The position numbers and the translations under genes are program-made. From contig NZ_JAUSSG010000005.1 in assembly GCF_030812215.1 (NCBI RefSeq), positions 248,001-312,000 of the forward strand: 64,000 bases of DNA, written 5' to 3'. This DNA comes from Variovorax boronicumulans (GTDB taxonomy: Bacteria; Pseudomonadota; Gammaproteobacteria; Burkholderiales; Burkholderiaceae_C). Shown piece after piece: positions 8,720 through 18,892 of this stretch. The stretch's first letter is position 1; every line of letters begins with the position of its first letter. The notes under the pieces are model-generated. The model saw only the letters and a program-made list of their open reading frames with translations. It was not told where the DNA came from and did no database searches.

Positions 8720-9433
8720 ATGGGCGCACAGTGGAAAGCAAAGCACAAGGACCTGGCCGCCAATGCCAAGGGCCGCCTCTTCGGAAAGCTGGCCAAGGAA
8801 ATCATGATGGCTGCGCGCAATGGCCCCGACCCGGCCTCCAACGCGCGCCTGCGGCTGGTGGTGGAGCAGGCCCGCAAGGTCTCGATGCCCAAGGACACGC
8901 TGGACCGCGCCATCAAGAAGGGCGCGGGCCTCACGGGCGAGGCGGTGCATTTCGAGCATGTGATCTACGAGGGCTTCGCGCCGCACCGCGTGCCGGTGAT
9001 GGTCGAGTGCCTGACCGACAACGTGAACCGCACCGCCCCTGAAATGCGCGTGCTGTTCCGCAAGGGACAACTGGGCACCTCGGGCTCGGTGTCATGGGAT
9101 TTCGACCACGTCGGCATGATCGAAGCGGAGCCCGCCAACGCCACGGCCGACGCCGAGGTGGCCGCCATCGAAGCCGGCGCGCAGGACTTCGAGCCAGCCG
9201 GCGAAAGCAACGCCACCGTGTTCCTGACCGACCCGACCGACCTCGACCTCGTGAGCCGCGCGCTGCCGGCGCAGGGCTTCACCGTGCTGTCGGCCAAGCT
9301 CGGCTACAAGCCGAAGAACCCGGTCGATCCGGCGAGCCTGAGCGCCGAGGCCCTGGAGGAAGTCGAAGTCTTCCTCGCGGCCATCGACGCGAACGACGAC
9401 GTGCAGAACGTGTACGTGGGCCTGGCGGGCTGA
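8720..9433 (+). CDS. yebC: YebC/PmpR family DNA-binding/translation-related protein
   Basis: 237 residues beginning [28 protein letters not shown], a clear YebC/TACO1 N-terminus. The family features [37 protein letters not shown] and [15 protein letters not shown] follow. Family members regulate transcription in some bacteria and, more recently, have been linked to relief of ribosome stalling at proline runs. The family is split into two subgroups; the MGAQWK start (instead of MAGHSKW) marks this as the alternative YebC2-like type often found as a second paralogue. Cytoplasmic. It is followed 30 nt later by the GFA protein gene. Confidence 0.93.
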   Translation: MGAQWKAKHKDLAANAKGRLFGKLAKEIMMAARNGPDPASNARLRLVVEQARKVSMPKDTLDRAIKKGAGLTGEAVHFEHVIYEGFAPHRVPVMVECLTDNVNRTAPEMRVLFRKGQLGTSGSVSWDFDHVGMIEAEPANATADAEVAAIEAGAQDFEPAGESNATVFLTDPTDLDLVSRALPAQGFTVLSAKLGYKPKNPVDPASLSAEALEEVEVFLAAIDANDDVQNVYVGLAG

Positions 9434-9463
9434 GGCCCTGCGCGGCCGTTGAGGGAATTGCAA

Positions 9464-9892
9464 GTGACGAGTCCCGAGGCGCCGACCACCCGGACCCTCG
9501 CCGGCCGGTGCCTGTGCGGCGCCGTCCACTACGCGGTGGCCGACGAATTCACCTACGCCCTGAACTGCCACTGCGCGGACTGCCGGCGCGCGACGGGCTC
9601 GGCCTTCAAGCCCTTTGCCGGCATCGAGCGACACAAGCTGGCGCTCACGCAAGGCAGCGACCAGATCCTGACCCACGGCGAGGCAAACGCCGGCGACATC
9701 CACTGCGGCAAGTGCGGCTCGTTCCTCTATTCGGTGGTGCGCGAGGGCATGTTCGTGCACGTGACCCTGGGCACGCTGGTCGACGATCCGTCGATCCGGC
9801 CGAGCGCGCACATCTTCGTCGGCTCGAAGGCGCCTTGGTTCACCATCAACGACGACCTGCCGCAGCACCAGGGACACGTGGGCGCCGACTGA
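9464..9892 (+). CDS. GFA family (CENP-V/GFA domain) zinc protein
   Basis: 142 residues from a GTG at 9464 preceded by GAGGGA at a good spacing; a TTG at 9449 is a weaker alternative. The zinc-binding pattern of the glutathione-dependent formaldehyde-activating family is clear: GRCLCGAVHY, CHCADCRRATGSAF, GDIHCGKCGSFL. The family coordinates one or two zinc ions through these Cys pairs. Most members are not proven formaldehyde enzymes, so only the family assignment is safe. Cytoplasmic, probably transcribed with yebC. Confidence 0.9.
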   Translation: MTSPEAPTTRTLAGRCLCGAVHYAVADEFTYALNCHCADCRRATGSAFKPFAGIERHKLALTQGSDQILTHGEANAGDIHCGKCGSFLYSVVREGMFVHVTLGTLVDDPSIRPSAHIFVGSKAPWFTINDDLPQHQGHVGAD

Positions 9893-9914
9893 TGAGCAGT
9901 CGTCAGGCAGACCG

Positions 9915-11903
9915 CTAGACCTTCCGCGGCTTGCGCTGCAGCGGCAGCCACAACGTGAACAGCGTGCCCGTCGGCCCAGAGCGCCAGCTGACGCCCCCGC
10001 CGATGGCTTGCGCGCGGCGCAGCTGGTTCTGCATGCCGCGCCCGCCGGCCTCGGCCATGGCCTTGTCCACGTCGAAGCCCTGGCCGTTGTCCTGGATGGT
10101 CACGCGCACGCCTTCGGCCTCGGGCGCCGTGCCCACGCGGATCTCGGTGGCGCGCGTGTGGCGCAGGATGTTGGCGATGCTCTCCTGCACGATGCGCAGG
10201 ATGTGCAGCGCGCTCGTCGGGTCGAGCCAGTCGAGCGGCGGGAGCTCCTGCACCTCCCAGCGCAACGCGACGCCGGAGCCCTCGAGCCGGGGGCCCAGGC
10301 GATAGCGCAGCGTGGCCAGCAGGAGCAGCAGGTCTTCCTCGAGCGGCTCCATCGAATCGATGGTGAGCTTCAGGTCGTCCAGGCAGCTCTTGAGGATGTG
10401 CGAGACCTTCTCGTCGCTGAGGCGCCCGTTCTCCACCGAGCGGATCGCGCTGATGAGCGACGAGCCCAGGCCGTCGTGCATGTCCTGCATCAGGCGCTGG
10501 CGCTCGTCGCTGATGGTCTGGCGCTTCTCCACCTCGCGCAGCCGGCGGTGGCTCTGTTCGAGCTCGGCCTCGCGCGCCTGCAGGCGCTCGGCCAGGCCGG
10601 CGTTGACCAGCTCCACTTCGGCGATGGCGTTGACGTAGCGCCGGTACATCAGCGTGCCGAAGACGGCGAAGGTCACGGCGTTGGTATAGGACCCCAGGTA
10701 CCAACCCTCGGGGCTTGCGAAGTTGTTCTGCAGCAGCCAGTCGGACAGGCCCAGCAGCACGCATACGCCGATGCCGACGGCCACCAGCCGGCCCTCGTTC
10801 GAGCGGCGCCAGGCGCTGATGCCGCCCACCAGCGCGACGGCACCGCCCATGAAGGCCGCGCCGATGTAGATGAGCGGCGTGACCTGCGGGGTGTTCGTCA
10901 AGATGCCGAGGCCCGGCAGCGTCAGCACGCCGATCAGCGCGGTCCAGCCGACCACGCCGTACGTCAGCCACTTGAGCCGGCGGCCGTGCAACTGGCGCAG
11001 CGCGAAGTGCACCACCGCGACCAGCCAGAACAGCGAGTTGACCGTCAGCCAGGCGAACCAGTCGTTGGCCACCGGCAGGCTCACGTAGAAATGCAGGCCC
11101 CGCAGGAACGACGTGGTCGCGAGGTTGAAGAAAAGCAGGTAGCCGGTTTCGTGCCGACGCCTGAACCACACGAACAGCGCGAACAGGCCCACGGCCATGA
11201 AGGCCGCGCCGAGCATGGCGGGCAGGTCCTGCTGGAACCACAGGCGCTTGTTGTAGCGGTCCCTCAGCGAATCGACCGGGCCCAGCCACAACGAGGACAC
11301 CGCCACCTGCGCATTGCGCGTGTGCTCCAGGCGGATGAGGATTTCCTTCAACGGCACCGCATCGGGCGTCTTCTCGATCACCACCCACAGCGGTGTGCGG
11401 GTGCTGTTCCACAGCGGTCCGTTTTCCTGCGCGCGATGGACCAGCCGGCCGTCGGCATACACCGCGATGGTGCCGTCGGTCTTGATGCGCACGCCGTACA
11501 GCGCGAGCGGTCCCGTGGTGACGGGCAGGTCGTGCACGGCCACACGCAGCCAGGTGGTGCGGGTCGCGCTGGCGATGAAGCGGCCGTCGGCCTGGCGCAG
11601 CAGCGCGATGGGCAGGGACAGGGGCAGCTCGATGGGCTGCCAGGTGTCGGGCAGGGCCCGGCTGTCCATGACGATCGAGGGTTCACGGAAGCCCGGCGCT
11701 TCTGTGACCTGCCAGTCGGCATGGGTGATCTGGGTCGCCCGCACGCCCGGTGCGGCGGAGGAGCCGCCGAAGAAGACGATCATGACCGCCAGGAGGGCGA
11801 GCGAAGCAGCGAGCACCACGTTCGCCCAGAGGGGCGCGGCGCGGTATTTCGAGAGGCCTTCGACGAACCAGGCACGCAACTGGGGCACCACGGGAGAGCT
11901 CAT
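9915..11903 (-). CDS. Sensor histidine kinase with 7TMR-DISM-like input region
   Basis: 662 residues. One N-terminal membrane helix (about 25-45) is followed by a ~170-residue periplasmic beta-rich domain, then about seven helices (about 215-400), the arrangement of 7TMR-DISM sensors. A coiled coil (ELVNAGLAERLQAREAELEQ) leads to a HisKA_3-type dimerisation/phosphoacceptor segment with ERQRLMQDMHDGLGSS; the His in MHDGLG is the phosphorylation site. A HATPase_c domain ends the protein (QDNGQGFD, GGRGMQNQLRRA). This is the NarL/DegS-type kinase class whose partners are LuxR/NarL response regulators. None is encoded nearby, so it is an orphan kinase. Inner membrane; ligand unknown. Confidence 0.9.
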   Translation of the reverse strand: MSSPVVPQLRAWFVEGLSKYRAAPLWANVVLAASLALLAVMIVFFGGSSAAPGVRATQITHADWQVTEAPGFREPSIVMDSRALPDTWQPIELPLSLPIALLRQADGRFIASATRTTWLRVAVHDLPVTTGPLALYGVRIKTDGTIAVYADGRLVHRAQENGPLWNSTRTPLWVVIEKTPDAVPLKEILIRLEHTRNAQVAVSSLWLGPVDSLRDRYNKRLWFQQDLPAMLGAAFMAVGLFALFVWFRRRHETGYLLFFNLATTSFLRGLHFYVSLPVANDWFAWLTVNSLFWLVAVVHFALRQLHGRRLKWLTYGVVGWTALIGVLTLPGLGILTNTPQVTPLIYIGAAFMGGAVALVGGISAWRRSNEGRLVAVGIGVCVLLGLSDWLLQNNFASPEGWYLGSYTNAVTFAVFGTLMYRRYVNAIAEVELVNAGLAERLQAREAELEQSHRRLREVEKRQTISDERQRLMQDMHDGLGSSLISAIRSVENGRLSDEKVSHILKSCLDDLKLTIDSMEPLEEDLLLLLATLRYRLGPRLEGSGVALRWEVQELPPLDWLDPTSALHILRIVQESIANILRHTRATEIRVGTAPEAEGVRVTIQDNGQGFDVDKAMAEAGGRGMQNQLRRAQAIGGGVSWRSGPTGTLFTLWLPLQRKPRKV

Positions 11904-11967
11904 CGGGGCGCGGGCTGCGGGATGGGGTTCAAGGCGTTGCCGGGGACGAGGATCTCCCGGGCAAGAC

Positions 11968-12005
11968 GCATGACCGAAGCAGCAATGAGGGAGCCTCGGT
12001 CATGC
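11968..12005 (-). other. Inverted repeat between ssb and the histidine kinase gene
   Basis: Perfect 10-bp arms GCATGACCGA (11968-11977) and TCGGTCATGC (11996-12005), 18 nt apart. On the minus strand the stem extends by three more pairs, one of them G-T. No T-run follows, so it is not a classic intrinsic terminator. It sits 17 nt behind the ssb stop and about 65 nt before the kinase start, so it could end ssb transcripts, protect them, or serve as an operator for the kinase gene. Confidence 0.5.
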
Positions 12006-12021
12006 AGGAGAGGACGTCAGG

Positions 12022-12579
12022 TCAGAACGGAATGTCGTCATCCATATCGTCGAAGCCCGACGACGACTTGGCCGGTGCCTGGCGCGGTGCAGCCGAGGGG
12101 GCCCGGGGTGCCGCAGCCGGAGCGCGGGGGGCATAGCCACCACCGCCGCCGCCACCATTGCCGCCTTGCGAGTAGCCACCGCCACCGCCGCCTTGCGAAT
12201 ACCCGCCGTCATCTTCAGGACCGGCCGACGGGCCGCCCTGGCCCTGGCGGCTGCCCAGCATCTGCATCTGGTCGGCGCGGATTTCGGTGGTGTATTTCTC
12301 GATGCCGTCCTTGTCGGTCCACTTGCGCGTGCGCAGCGAGCCTTCGACATACACCTGCGAGCCCTTGCGCAGGTACTGGCCGGCGATTTCGGCCAGGCGG
12401 CCATTGAAGACGATGCGGTGCCACTCGGTGGCTTCGCGCATTTCGCCGCTTTGCTTGTCTTTCCAGCGATCGGTGGTGGCCACTGTGACGTTCGCGACCT
12501 GGTCGCCGCTCGGGAAGGTACGCATTTCGGGGTCGCGCCCCAGATTGCCGACGACGATGACTTTATTGACCGATGCCAT
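12022..12579 (-). CDS. ssb: Single-stranded DNA-binding protein SSB
   Basis: 185 residues from the ATG at 12579, preceded by AGGGG. An OB-fold of ~110 residues ([20 protein letters not shown], then [20 protein letters not shown] and [15 protein letters not shown]) is followed by a flexible Gly/Pro/Ala-rich linker with [13 protein letters not shown] repeats. The acidic tip DDMDDDIPF is the docking peptide for replication and repair partners. The protein binds single-stranded DNA as a tetramer during replication, recombination and repair. uvrA lies nearby on the opposite strand, separated by a ClC gene; ssb and uvrA neighbourhood is common in proteobacteria. Confidence 0.97.
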   Translation of the reverse strand: MASVNKVIVVGNLGRDPEMRTFPSGDQVANVTVATTDRWKDKQSGEMREATEWHRIVFNGRLAEIAGQYLRKGSQVYVEGSLRTRKWTDKDGIEKYTTEIRADQMQMLGSRQGQGGPSAGPEDDGGYSQGGGGGGYSQGGNGGGGGGGYAPRAPAAAPRAPSAAPRQAPAKSSSGFDDMDDDIPF

Positions 12580-12695
12580 ATGCACTGCCCCTGATAAGTA
12601 GATGAAGGAGGAGGAAAAAGAACCGGAGATTGTGCCCCAAGGCAGCCGGTCGGAGCCCGCGCCATCGCGCCCGAATGCCAGAATGGACCGCACCG

Positions 12696-14075
12696 ATGAA
12701 CCGAGAACCTGACTTTTTCGAGCATCTGCGCGCCGAGCTGCGCAGCGGCCGCGTCTGGCTCGACCGGGCCATCGTGCTGGGCTACGCCATTGCGGCCGGG
12801 CTCTTCGTGGTGGGCTTCACCTTCGCGAGCGACTGGGTCTTCGGCCGGTTCCACTCCTTCTATCGCACCTGGCCCTGGGCCGTGCTGCTGACGACGCCGC
12901 TCATCACCGCGGGCATCGTCTGGGCCACGCTGCGGTTCTTTCCCGGCGCGGGCGGCTCGGGCATTCCGCAGATCAAGGCGGCGCTGCACCCGGCGCTGCC
13001 CGAAGAGCGGCGCTTCGTCTTCGCGTCGCTCCGGCTCACAGTCGCCAAGATCGGCCTGGGCGTGGCCGGCTTCGCGGCGGGCCTGTCGATCGGACGCGAG
13101 GGGCCTTCGGTGCAGGTCGCGGCTGGCGTGATGCAGCACGCGCGGCGCTGGCTCTCGCCCCACACGACCATCGACGGGCGCGCACTGCTGGTGGCCGGCG
13201 GGGCGGCCGGCATCGCGGCGGCCTTCAACGCGCCGCTCGCGGGCGTGGTGTTCGCCATCGAAGAGCTGTCGGGGCGGCTGGAGGCGCGCTCCAGCGGGCT
13301 GATCATCACGGCCATCGTGCTGGCGGGCCTGGTGGCGGTGTCGGCCTTCGGCAATACCAGCTACTTCGGCGTGATCCGCGTGCCGCGCCTGGGCTGGGAT
13401 GCGCTCGGGCCCGGCCTGCTGGTCACCCTTTTGAGCGGCGCGGCCGGCGGGCTGTTCGCGCGGCTCCTGACCGCTTCGCTGACCGGGACACCCGGGCGTT
13501 TCAACCGCTGGCGGGCACGCTTTCCGGTGCGCTTCGCGGCCTGCGGCGGGCTGGCGGTGGCGGTCATCGGGCTGGCGACGGGCGGCGTCACCTTCGGCGC
13601 GGGTTCGGAGGCGGTCAAGCAGATGCTGCAGGGCCACGACGAGCTCACGCCGCTCTACACGGTGCTGAAATTCGTCGCCACCTGGCTCACAGCCTGGTGC
13701 GGGGTGCCGGGCGGCATCTTCGCGCCGTCGCTGTCGATCGGCGCGGGCATCGGCGACGCGGTGGCCCGGCTGGCCAGCAGCGACCTGGGCCCGGCACTCA
13801 TCGCCATGGGCATGGCGGGCTTCCTGGCCGCGGTGACGCAGGCGCCGCTCACCGCCTTCATCATCGTGATGGAAATGGTCGACGGCCACTCGATGGTGCT
13901 GAGCCTCATGGCCGCGGCCATGCTGGCCAGCCTGGTCTCGCGGATGATCAGCCGGCCGCTGTACGACACGCTGGCCGAGTACGTGGTGGGCAAGGCGATC
14001 GGCAGCGCGGAACCGGTGCATCCGCCGCCGGAAGCTCCCACGCCCGAACCGCCGGAACCCGCGCGCTCGCCATGA
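12696..14075 (+). CDS. ClC family chloride channel/transporter
   Basis: About 459 residues from the ATG at 12696 (an ATG at 12675 is possible) with the ClC fold of many helices. The three selectivity motifs are present: [17 protein letters not shown] (with the gating glutamate) and [15 protein letters not shown]. An [11 protein letters not shown] stretch occupies the place where H+/Cl- antiporters carry the internal proton glutamate, so antiport is plausible. The C-terminus is proline-rich without CBS domains. Inner membrane, probably in chloride/proton balance. The uvrA start follows 18 nt after its stop, so the two may be co-transcribed. Confidence 0.92.
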   Translation: MNREPDFFEHLRAELRSGRVWLDRAIVLGYAIAAGLFVVGFTFASDWVFGRFHSFYRTWPWAVLLTTPLITAGIVWATLRFFPGAGGSGIPQIKAALHPALPEERRFVFASLRLTVAKIGLGVAGFAAGLSIGREGPSVQVAAGVMQHARRWLSPHTTIDGRALLVAGGAAGIAAAFNAPLAGVVFAIEELSGRLEARSSGLIITAIVLAGLVAVSAFGNTSYFGVIRVPRLGWDALGPGLLVTLLSGAAGGLFARLLTASLTGTPGRFNRWRARFPVRFAACGGLAVAVIGLATGGVTFGAGSEAVKQMLQGHDELTPLYTVLKFVATWLTAWCGVPGGIFAPSLSIGAGIGDAVARLASSDLGPALIAMGMAGFLAAVTQAPLTAFIIVMEMVDGHSMVLSLMAAAMLASLVSRMISRPLYDTLAEYVVGKAIGSAEPVHPPPEAPTPEPPEPARSP

Positions 14076-14093
14076 AATCGCGGGCGGTCTATC

Positions 14094-17000
14094 ATGTCCG
14101 GTTGCCCTCGGACGATCGCCCCCTTGAATTCCAAAGCCACTGAAGAACTCGCCGCCCAAGAGGAAAGCGCACGCGACGCACAACGCGAACGCGACACCTA
14201 CCTCGGCGCGGTGCTGGCGCAGCAGCGCATCAGCATCCGCGGTGCGCGCACCCACAACCTGAAGAACGTCGATCTCGACATCCCGCGCAACAAGCTGGTG
14301 GTGATCACCGGCCTGTCGGGCTCGGGCAAGTCGAGCCTGGCGTTCGACACGCTGTATGCCGAAGGCCAGCGGCGCTATGTCGAAAGCCTGTCGGCGTACG
14401 CGCGGCAGTTCCTGCAGCTGATGGACAAGCCCGACGTTGACGTGATCGAGGGCCTCTCGCCCGCGATCAGCATCGAGCAGAAGGCCACCAGCCACAACCC
14501 CCGCTCCACCGTGGGCACGGTGACGGAGATCCACGACTACCTGCGCCTGCTCTACGCCCGCGCCGGCACGCCCTACTGCCCCGACCACCACCTGCCGCTG
14601 CAGGCGCAGACGGTCTCGCAGATGGTCGATGCGACGCTGGCCATTCCCGACGAGCCGCGCCTGATGATCCTCGCGCCCGTGGCGCGCGAGAAGAAAGGCG
14701 AATTCCTCGAGCTCTTCGCCGAGATGCAGGCCGCGGGCTACGTGCGCTTTCGGGTCGACGGCCAGACCTACGAATACAACGACCTCCCCAAGCTCAAGAA
14801 AACCGAGAAGCACGACATCGACGTGGTCATCGACCGCCTGCGCGCGCGCCCCGACATGCAGCAGCGCCTGGCCGAAAGCTTCGAGGCCGCCCTGCGCCTG
14901 GCCGAAGGCCGCGCGATCGCGCTCGAACTCGGCGCCGAGGGCGCGCCCGACAAGGAGCACCTGTTCAACGCCAAGTTCGCCTGCCCGGTCTGCCACTACT
15001 CGCTGTCGGAGCTGGAGCCGCGCCTCTTCTCGTTCAACTCGCCCGTGGGCGCCTGCCCGAGCTGCGACGGCCTCGGCCACCGCGAGGTGTTCGATCCGGC
15101 GCGCGTCGTCGCCTTCCCGTCGCTCTCGATCGCCAGCGGCGCCATCAAGGGCTGGGACCGCCGCAACGGCTATTACTTCAGCATGATCGAGAGCATCGCG
15201 AAGCACTACAAGTTCGACGTCGAGGCGCCCTTCGAATCGCTGCCCGCCTCGGTGCAGCAGGTGCTGCTGCACGGCTCGGCCGCTGAAGAGATCAAGTTCA
15301 ACTACACCATGGAGTCGGGCAACTTCGCGGGCAAGAAGCTCACGAAGAAACATCCCTTCGAGGGAATCATCCCGAACATGACGCGGCGCTACCGCGAGAC
15401 CGATTCGGTGATGGTGCGCGAAGACCTCGCGCGTTTTCGGAACCTGCAGCCGTGCCCCGACTGCGGCGGCTCGCGCCTTCGTCGTGAGGCGCGCAACGTG
15501 TTCCTGGTCGATGAATCGGCGCGCCCGGCGGATGGCGGCGAGCCGCCGCGCATGGCGATCTTCGAGCTGAGCCACCTCACGCTGCGCGATTCGCTCGCCT
15601 GGTTCCAGACGCTCAAGCTGCGCGGCGCCAAGGCCGACATCGCCGACAAGGTGGTTCGCGAGATCGGCCTGCGCCTGAAATTCCTCAACGACGTGGGCCT
15701 GAACTACCTGAGCCTGGACCGCAGCGCCGAGACACTCTCGGGCGGCGAGGCGCAGCGCATTCGCCTCGCGTCGCAGATCGGCTCGGGCCTCACGGGCGTG
15801 ATGTACGTGCTCGACGAGCCCAGCATCGGCCTGCACCAGCGCGACAACGACCGGCTCATCGGCACGCTGAAGCACCTGCGCGACATCGGCAACAGCGTGA
15901 TCGTGGTCGAGCACGACGAGGACATGATCCACGCCGCCGACCATGTCATCGACATGGGCCCTGGCGCCGGCGTGCACGGCGGGCGCGTGATGGCGCAGGG
16001 CACCTACGCCGAGGTGTCGGCCAACCCCGATTCGCTCACCGGCCAGTACCTCTCGGGCACGAAGAAGATCGAGGTGCCCAAGCACCGCACCGCGTGGCTG
16101 CCGGCCGTGAAGAAGCCGGCCTTCAACGAAGGCAAGAAGCCCTCGCGCTTTCCGCAGAGCCCCGCGGCCGAACGGCGTGCCGCGCGCGAAGCGGCCCACA
16201 TCGCTTCGCAGACCGACCTGCAGGAAATCCGCGTCGTCGGCGCCACCGGCAACAACCTGAAGAACGTGAGCGTCGCCTTCCCCGTCGGCCTGCTGACCTG
16301 CGTGACCGGCGTCTCGGGCTCCGGCAAATCGACGCTGGTGAACGACACGCTCTACACCGCCGTGGCCCGCACGCTCTACCGAGCGCACGAGGAACCGGCG
16401 GCGCACGAGTCGGTCGAGGGCATCGAGTACTTCGACAAGGTCATCAACGTCGACCAGTCGCCCATCGGCCGCACGCCGCGCAGCAACCCGGCCACCTACA
16501 CCGGCCTCTTCACGCCGATCCGCGAGCTGATGGCCGAGACCAACACCGCACGCGAGCGCGGCTACGGCCCGGGCCGCTTCAGCTTCAACGTGGCGGGCGG
16601 CCGTTGCGAGGCCTGCCAGGGCGACGGCGTGGTGAAGGTCGAGATGCACTTCCTGCCCGACGTGTACGTGCCCTGCGAGGTGTGCCACGGCCAGCGCTAC
16701 AACCGCGAGACGCTCGAGGTCCAGTACAAGGGCAAGAACATCGCGCAGATCCTGGAGATGACGGTCGAGACCGCGCACGAGTTCCTGAAGGCCGTGCCGA
16801 CCATCGAGCGCAAGCTGCGCACGCTGCTGGACGTGGGCCTCAGCTACATCAAGCTCGGGCAGTCGGCCACCACGCTCTCGGGCGGAGAGGCGCAGCGCGT
16901 GAAGCTCGCGCTGGAGCTGAGCAAGCGCGACACCGGCCGCACGCTCTACATCCTGGACGAGCCGACGACCGGCCTGCACTTCGCCGACATCGAGCTGCTG

Positions 17001-17210
17001 CTGAAGGTGCTGCACCAGCTGCGCGACGCGGGCAACACCATCGTTGTGATCGAGCACAACCTCGACGTCATCAAGACGGCCGACTGGCTCATCGACATGG
17101 GCCCCGAAGGCGGTGCCGGCGGTGGCACGGTAGTGGGTGAAGGCACGCCGGAAGACATCGCGGCGAACGAGGCAAGCCACACGGGGCGCTATCTCAAGCG
17201 TTTGCTGTAA
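14094..17210 (+). CDS. uvrA: Excinuclease ABC subunit UvrA
   Basis: 1038 residues; two tandem ABC ATPase modules. Module 1 has [18 protein letters not shown], Walker [12 protein letters not shown], zinc motif CPVCHY...CPSCDG and [12 protein letters not shown] with Walker B VLDEPS. Module 2 has [11 protein letters not shown], the zinc finger CEACQGDGV...[10 protein letters not shown] and [12 protein letters not shown] with [10 protein letters not shown]. UvrA recognises helix-distorting DNA lesions and loads UvrB in nucleotide excision repair. It is longer than the ~940-residue E. coli protein because of a ~40-residue N-terminal extension and a Lys/Arg-rich linker between the modules (about residues 660-710). 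The first ATG was kept; a TTG start at 14124 is possible. Confidence 0.97.
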   Translation: MSGCPRTIAPLNSKATEELAAQEESARDAQRERDTYLGAVLAQQRISIRGARTHNLKNVDLDIPRNKLVVITGLSGSGKSSLAFDTLYAEGQRRYVESLSAYARQFLQLMDKPDVDVIEGLSPAISIEQKATSHNPRSTVGTVTEIHDYLRLLYARAGTPYCPDHHLPLQAQTVSQMVDATLAIPDEPRLMILAPVAREKKGEFLELFAEMQAAGYVRFRVDGQTYEYNDLPKLKKTEKHDIDVVIDRLRARPDMQQRLAESFEAALRLAEGRAIALELGAEGAPDKEHLFNAKFACPVCHYSLSELEPRLFSFNSPVGACPSCDGLGHREVFDPARVVAFPSLSIASGAIKGWDRRNGYYFSMIESIAKHYKFDVEAPFESLPASVQQVLLHGSAAEEIKFNYTMESGNFAGKKLTKKHPFEGIIPNMTRRYRETDSVMVREDLARFRNLQPCPDCGGSRLRREARNVFLVDESARPADGGEPPRMAIFELSHLTLRDSLAWFQTLKLRGAKADIADKVVREIGLRLKFLNDVGLNYLSLDRSAETLSGGEAQRIRLASQIGSGLTGVMYVLDEPSIGLHQRDNDRLIGTLKHLRDIGNSVIVVEHDEDMIHAADHVIDMGPGAGVHGGRVMAQGTYAEVSANPDSLTGQYLSGTKKIEVPKHRTAWLPAVKKPAFNEGKKPSRFPQSPAAERRAAREAAHIASQTDLQEIRVVGATGNNLKNVSVAFPVGLLTCVTGVSGSGKSTLVNDTLYTAVARTLYRAHEEPAAHESVEGIEYFDKVINVDQSPIGRTPRSNPATYTGLFTPIRELMAETNTARERGYGPGRFSFNVAGGRCEACQGDGVVKVEMHFLPDVYVPCEVCHGQRYNRETLEVQYKGKNIAQILEMTVETAHEFLKAVPTIERKLRTLLDVGLSYIKLGQSATTLSGGEAQRVKLALELSKRDTGRTLYILDEPTTGLHFADIELLLKVLHQLRDAGNTIVVIEHNLDVIKTADWLIDMGPEGGAGGGTVVGEGTPEDIAANEASHTGRYLKRLL

Positions 17211-17218
17211 GCCTCGCG

Positions 17219-18112
17219 ATGCCTTCCTTCACCCCGCGCCAGTTCGTCCTGCTCGTCCTCCTGACCCTCGCATGGGGCTTCAACTGGCCGGTGATGAAGC
17301 TCGGCGTGGCCGACTACCCACCGCTCGCCTTCCGCGCGATCTCGATCTGGCTGGGCCTGCCGGTGCTGGGCCTTGCACTCGTGTGGATGAAGGTGCCGTT
17401 CCGTGTGCCGCGCAGCGCCTGGCCCGAGCTGGTGTGGCTGGGCGCGACCAACATGTTCGTCTGGCACGCCTGCATCATCCTCGCGGTGAAGGCGCTGTCG
17501 GGCGGGCGCGCGGCGATCCTGGGTTACACGATGCCGGTGTTCTCGGCGGTCATCGGTGCGCTGCTGTTCGCCGCGGTGCTCACACGGCGTGCGTGGCTCG
17601 GCGTAGGCGCTTGCGCCATCGGCGTGGGACTGTTGCTGTGGCACGAACTCACCGACCTCGCGGGGCGCCCCGGCTATGTGGCCCTGGCGCTGGTGGCCGC
17701 GGCGACATGGGCGCTGGGCACGCAGCTGCTGCGCCACACGCGCATCGGACTGCCGACGCTCACGCTCTCGTTCTGGATGACGGCGATGACGGCCCTCGTG
17801 ATGACGGTGCTCTCGCTCCTCTTCGAGCGCGACCAATGGCACTGGCCCGGCCACGTGACCTGGGGGTCGATCCTCTACAACGCGGTGCTGATCTTCGGCT
17901 TCGCGCATGCCGCGTGGTTCTACCTCGCACGGGGCCTGCCGCCGATTGCCTCGACCCTGAGCGTGATGTTCATCCCCGTGCTCGGCGTGTTCAGCGGCGC
18001 GGTATGGCTCGGCGAGGTCGTCCATTGGCAGGACTGGGTCGCCGTGGCGCTGATGATGGTGGCGATCGCCTCTGTGCTCTGGCCCTCGCGCAGCAACGCC
18101 GCCAGGGCCTGA
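17219..18112 (+). CDS. EamA/DMT family transporter
   Basis: 297 residues with ten predicted membrane helices in two EamA repeats. The first opens with QFVLLVLLTLAWGFNWPVMKLG, the AWGxNWP pattern of the drug/metabolite transporter superfamily, and the second contains ALALVAAATWALGTQLLR. A Pro-containing LSVMFIPVLGVFSGAVWLGE helix 9 motif is typical. The family exports amino acids or other small metabolites through the inner membrane; the substrate cannot be told from sequence. It begins 8 nt behind uvrA and is convergent with the GntR gene. Confidence 0.88.
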   Translation: MPSFTPRQFVLLVLLTLAWGFNWPVMKLGVADYPPLAFRAISIWLGLPVLGLALVWMKVPFRVPRSAWPELVWLGATNMFVWHACIILAVKALSGGRAAILGYTMPVFSAVIGALLFAAVLTRRAWLGVGACAIGVGLLLWHELTDLAGRPGYVALALVAAATWALGTQLLRHTRIGLPTLTLSFWMTAMTALVMTVLSLLFERDQWHWPGHVTWGSILYNAVLIFGFAHAAWFYLARGLPPIASTLSVMFIPVLGVFSGAVWLGEVVHWQDWVAVALMMVAIASVLWPSRSNAARA

Positions 18113-18128
18113 CCGAGAAGAAGCTCGG

Positions 18129-18890
18129 TCAGGTCGTCGTCTGCACGTGCAGGCGGCTCGTCTTGCAACGGTGCAGCGCGCGATAGTGCTCCAGCGGCCG
18201 ACCGTTCGCGCCGTAGGCAATCGACTCGATGCGCAGGAGCGGCTCGGGGTGCGGCAGGTCGAGCAGTTCGCAGGTCGCGGCATCGGGCAGCACCGCGTCG
18301 ATCCAGCGCTCGGCGCGCACCAGGCGCAGGCCGTATTGGCGGCGCAGCACGTCGTAGAGCGACCGGTCGTCCAGCCGTGTGCGATGCAGCCCCGGCGTGA
18401 GGTCCGCGGGCACCACCGTCTCGACCAGCAGGCGCAGCTCGCCATCGACACTGCGCAGGCGCTTGAGCGCAACAACCTGCGCATCGGGCTCGGTGAGCCC
18501 GAGCGATGCGGCCTCCTGCTCGGTGGGCGCGCGCAATTCCTGCGTGAGGATCTGCGTGCGCACCGAGCGGCCCTTGCGTTCCATTTCGTCGGAAAAGCCC
18601 AGCACCGTCGAGACGAAGTCCTCGTCGCGCTCGCGTGCCGAGACAAAAGCGCCGCGGCCCTTGATCTTGTAGATGAGGTTGTTGCGCACCAGGTCGGCCA
18701 GGGCTTCGCGCACCACGATGCGCGAGATGCCGAACTGGTCGCCCAGCTCGGCTTCGGACGGCAGCTTGGCGCCGATGGGCAGCACGCCCTGCAGGATCTG
18801 CAGGCGGATCGCATCGCGGAACTGGGCCCACAGCGGGGACTCGGAGTTGCGGTCGAGCACGGTCGACAGGGTGTCGTTGGGACTGTTCAC
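18129..18890 (-). CDS. GntR family regulator with UTRA ligand domain
   Basis: 253 residues from a GTG at 18890, two bases behind the stop of the GlpD-like gene; an upstream extension in the frame is Arg/Gly-rich shadow sequence. An N-terminal winged helix (SPLWAQFRDAIRLQILQGVL, KLPSEAELGDQFGISRIVVREAL) is followed by a UTRA domain (about residues 90-245) of the HutC subfamily. The UTRA fold binds the inducer, often a phosphorylated sugar. As third gene of the kinase-dehydrogenase row it is the obvious regulator of the divergent polyol genes, and two TGTCATAACA copies in the shared control region fit the palindromic GT-N4-AC sites of HutC proteins. Confidence 0.88.
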   Translation of the reverse strand: MNSPNDTLSTVLDRNSESPLWAQFRDAIRLQILQGVLPIGAKLPSEAELGDQFGISRIVVREALADLVRNNLIYKIKGRGAFVSARERDEDFVSTVLGFSDEMERKGRSVRTQILTQELRAPTEQEAASLGLTEPDAQVVALKRLRSVDGELRLLVETVVPADLTPGLHRTRLDDRSLYDVLRRQYGLRLVRAERWIDAVLPDAATCELLDLPHPEPLLRIESIAYGANGRPLEHYRALHRCKTSRLHVQTTT

Positions 18891-18892
18891 TT

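Noticed and set aside
11968..12005. Intrinsic terminator for ssb
   Set aside because: No T-run follows the stem on the ssb strand; kept only as an inverted repeat of unknown role.
12000..17180. 1726-codon minus-strand open frame opposite uvrA and the ClC gene
   Set aside because: Antisense shadow of uvrA; its His/Arg/Val-rich sequence has no domain, while the plus strand has exact UvrA motifs.
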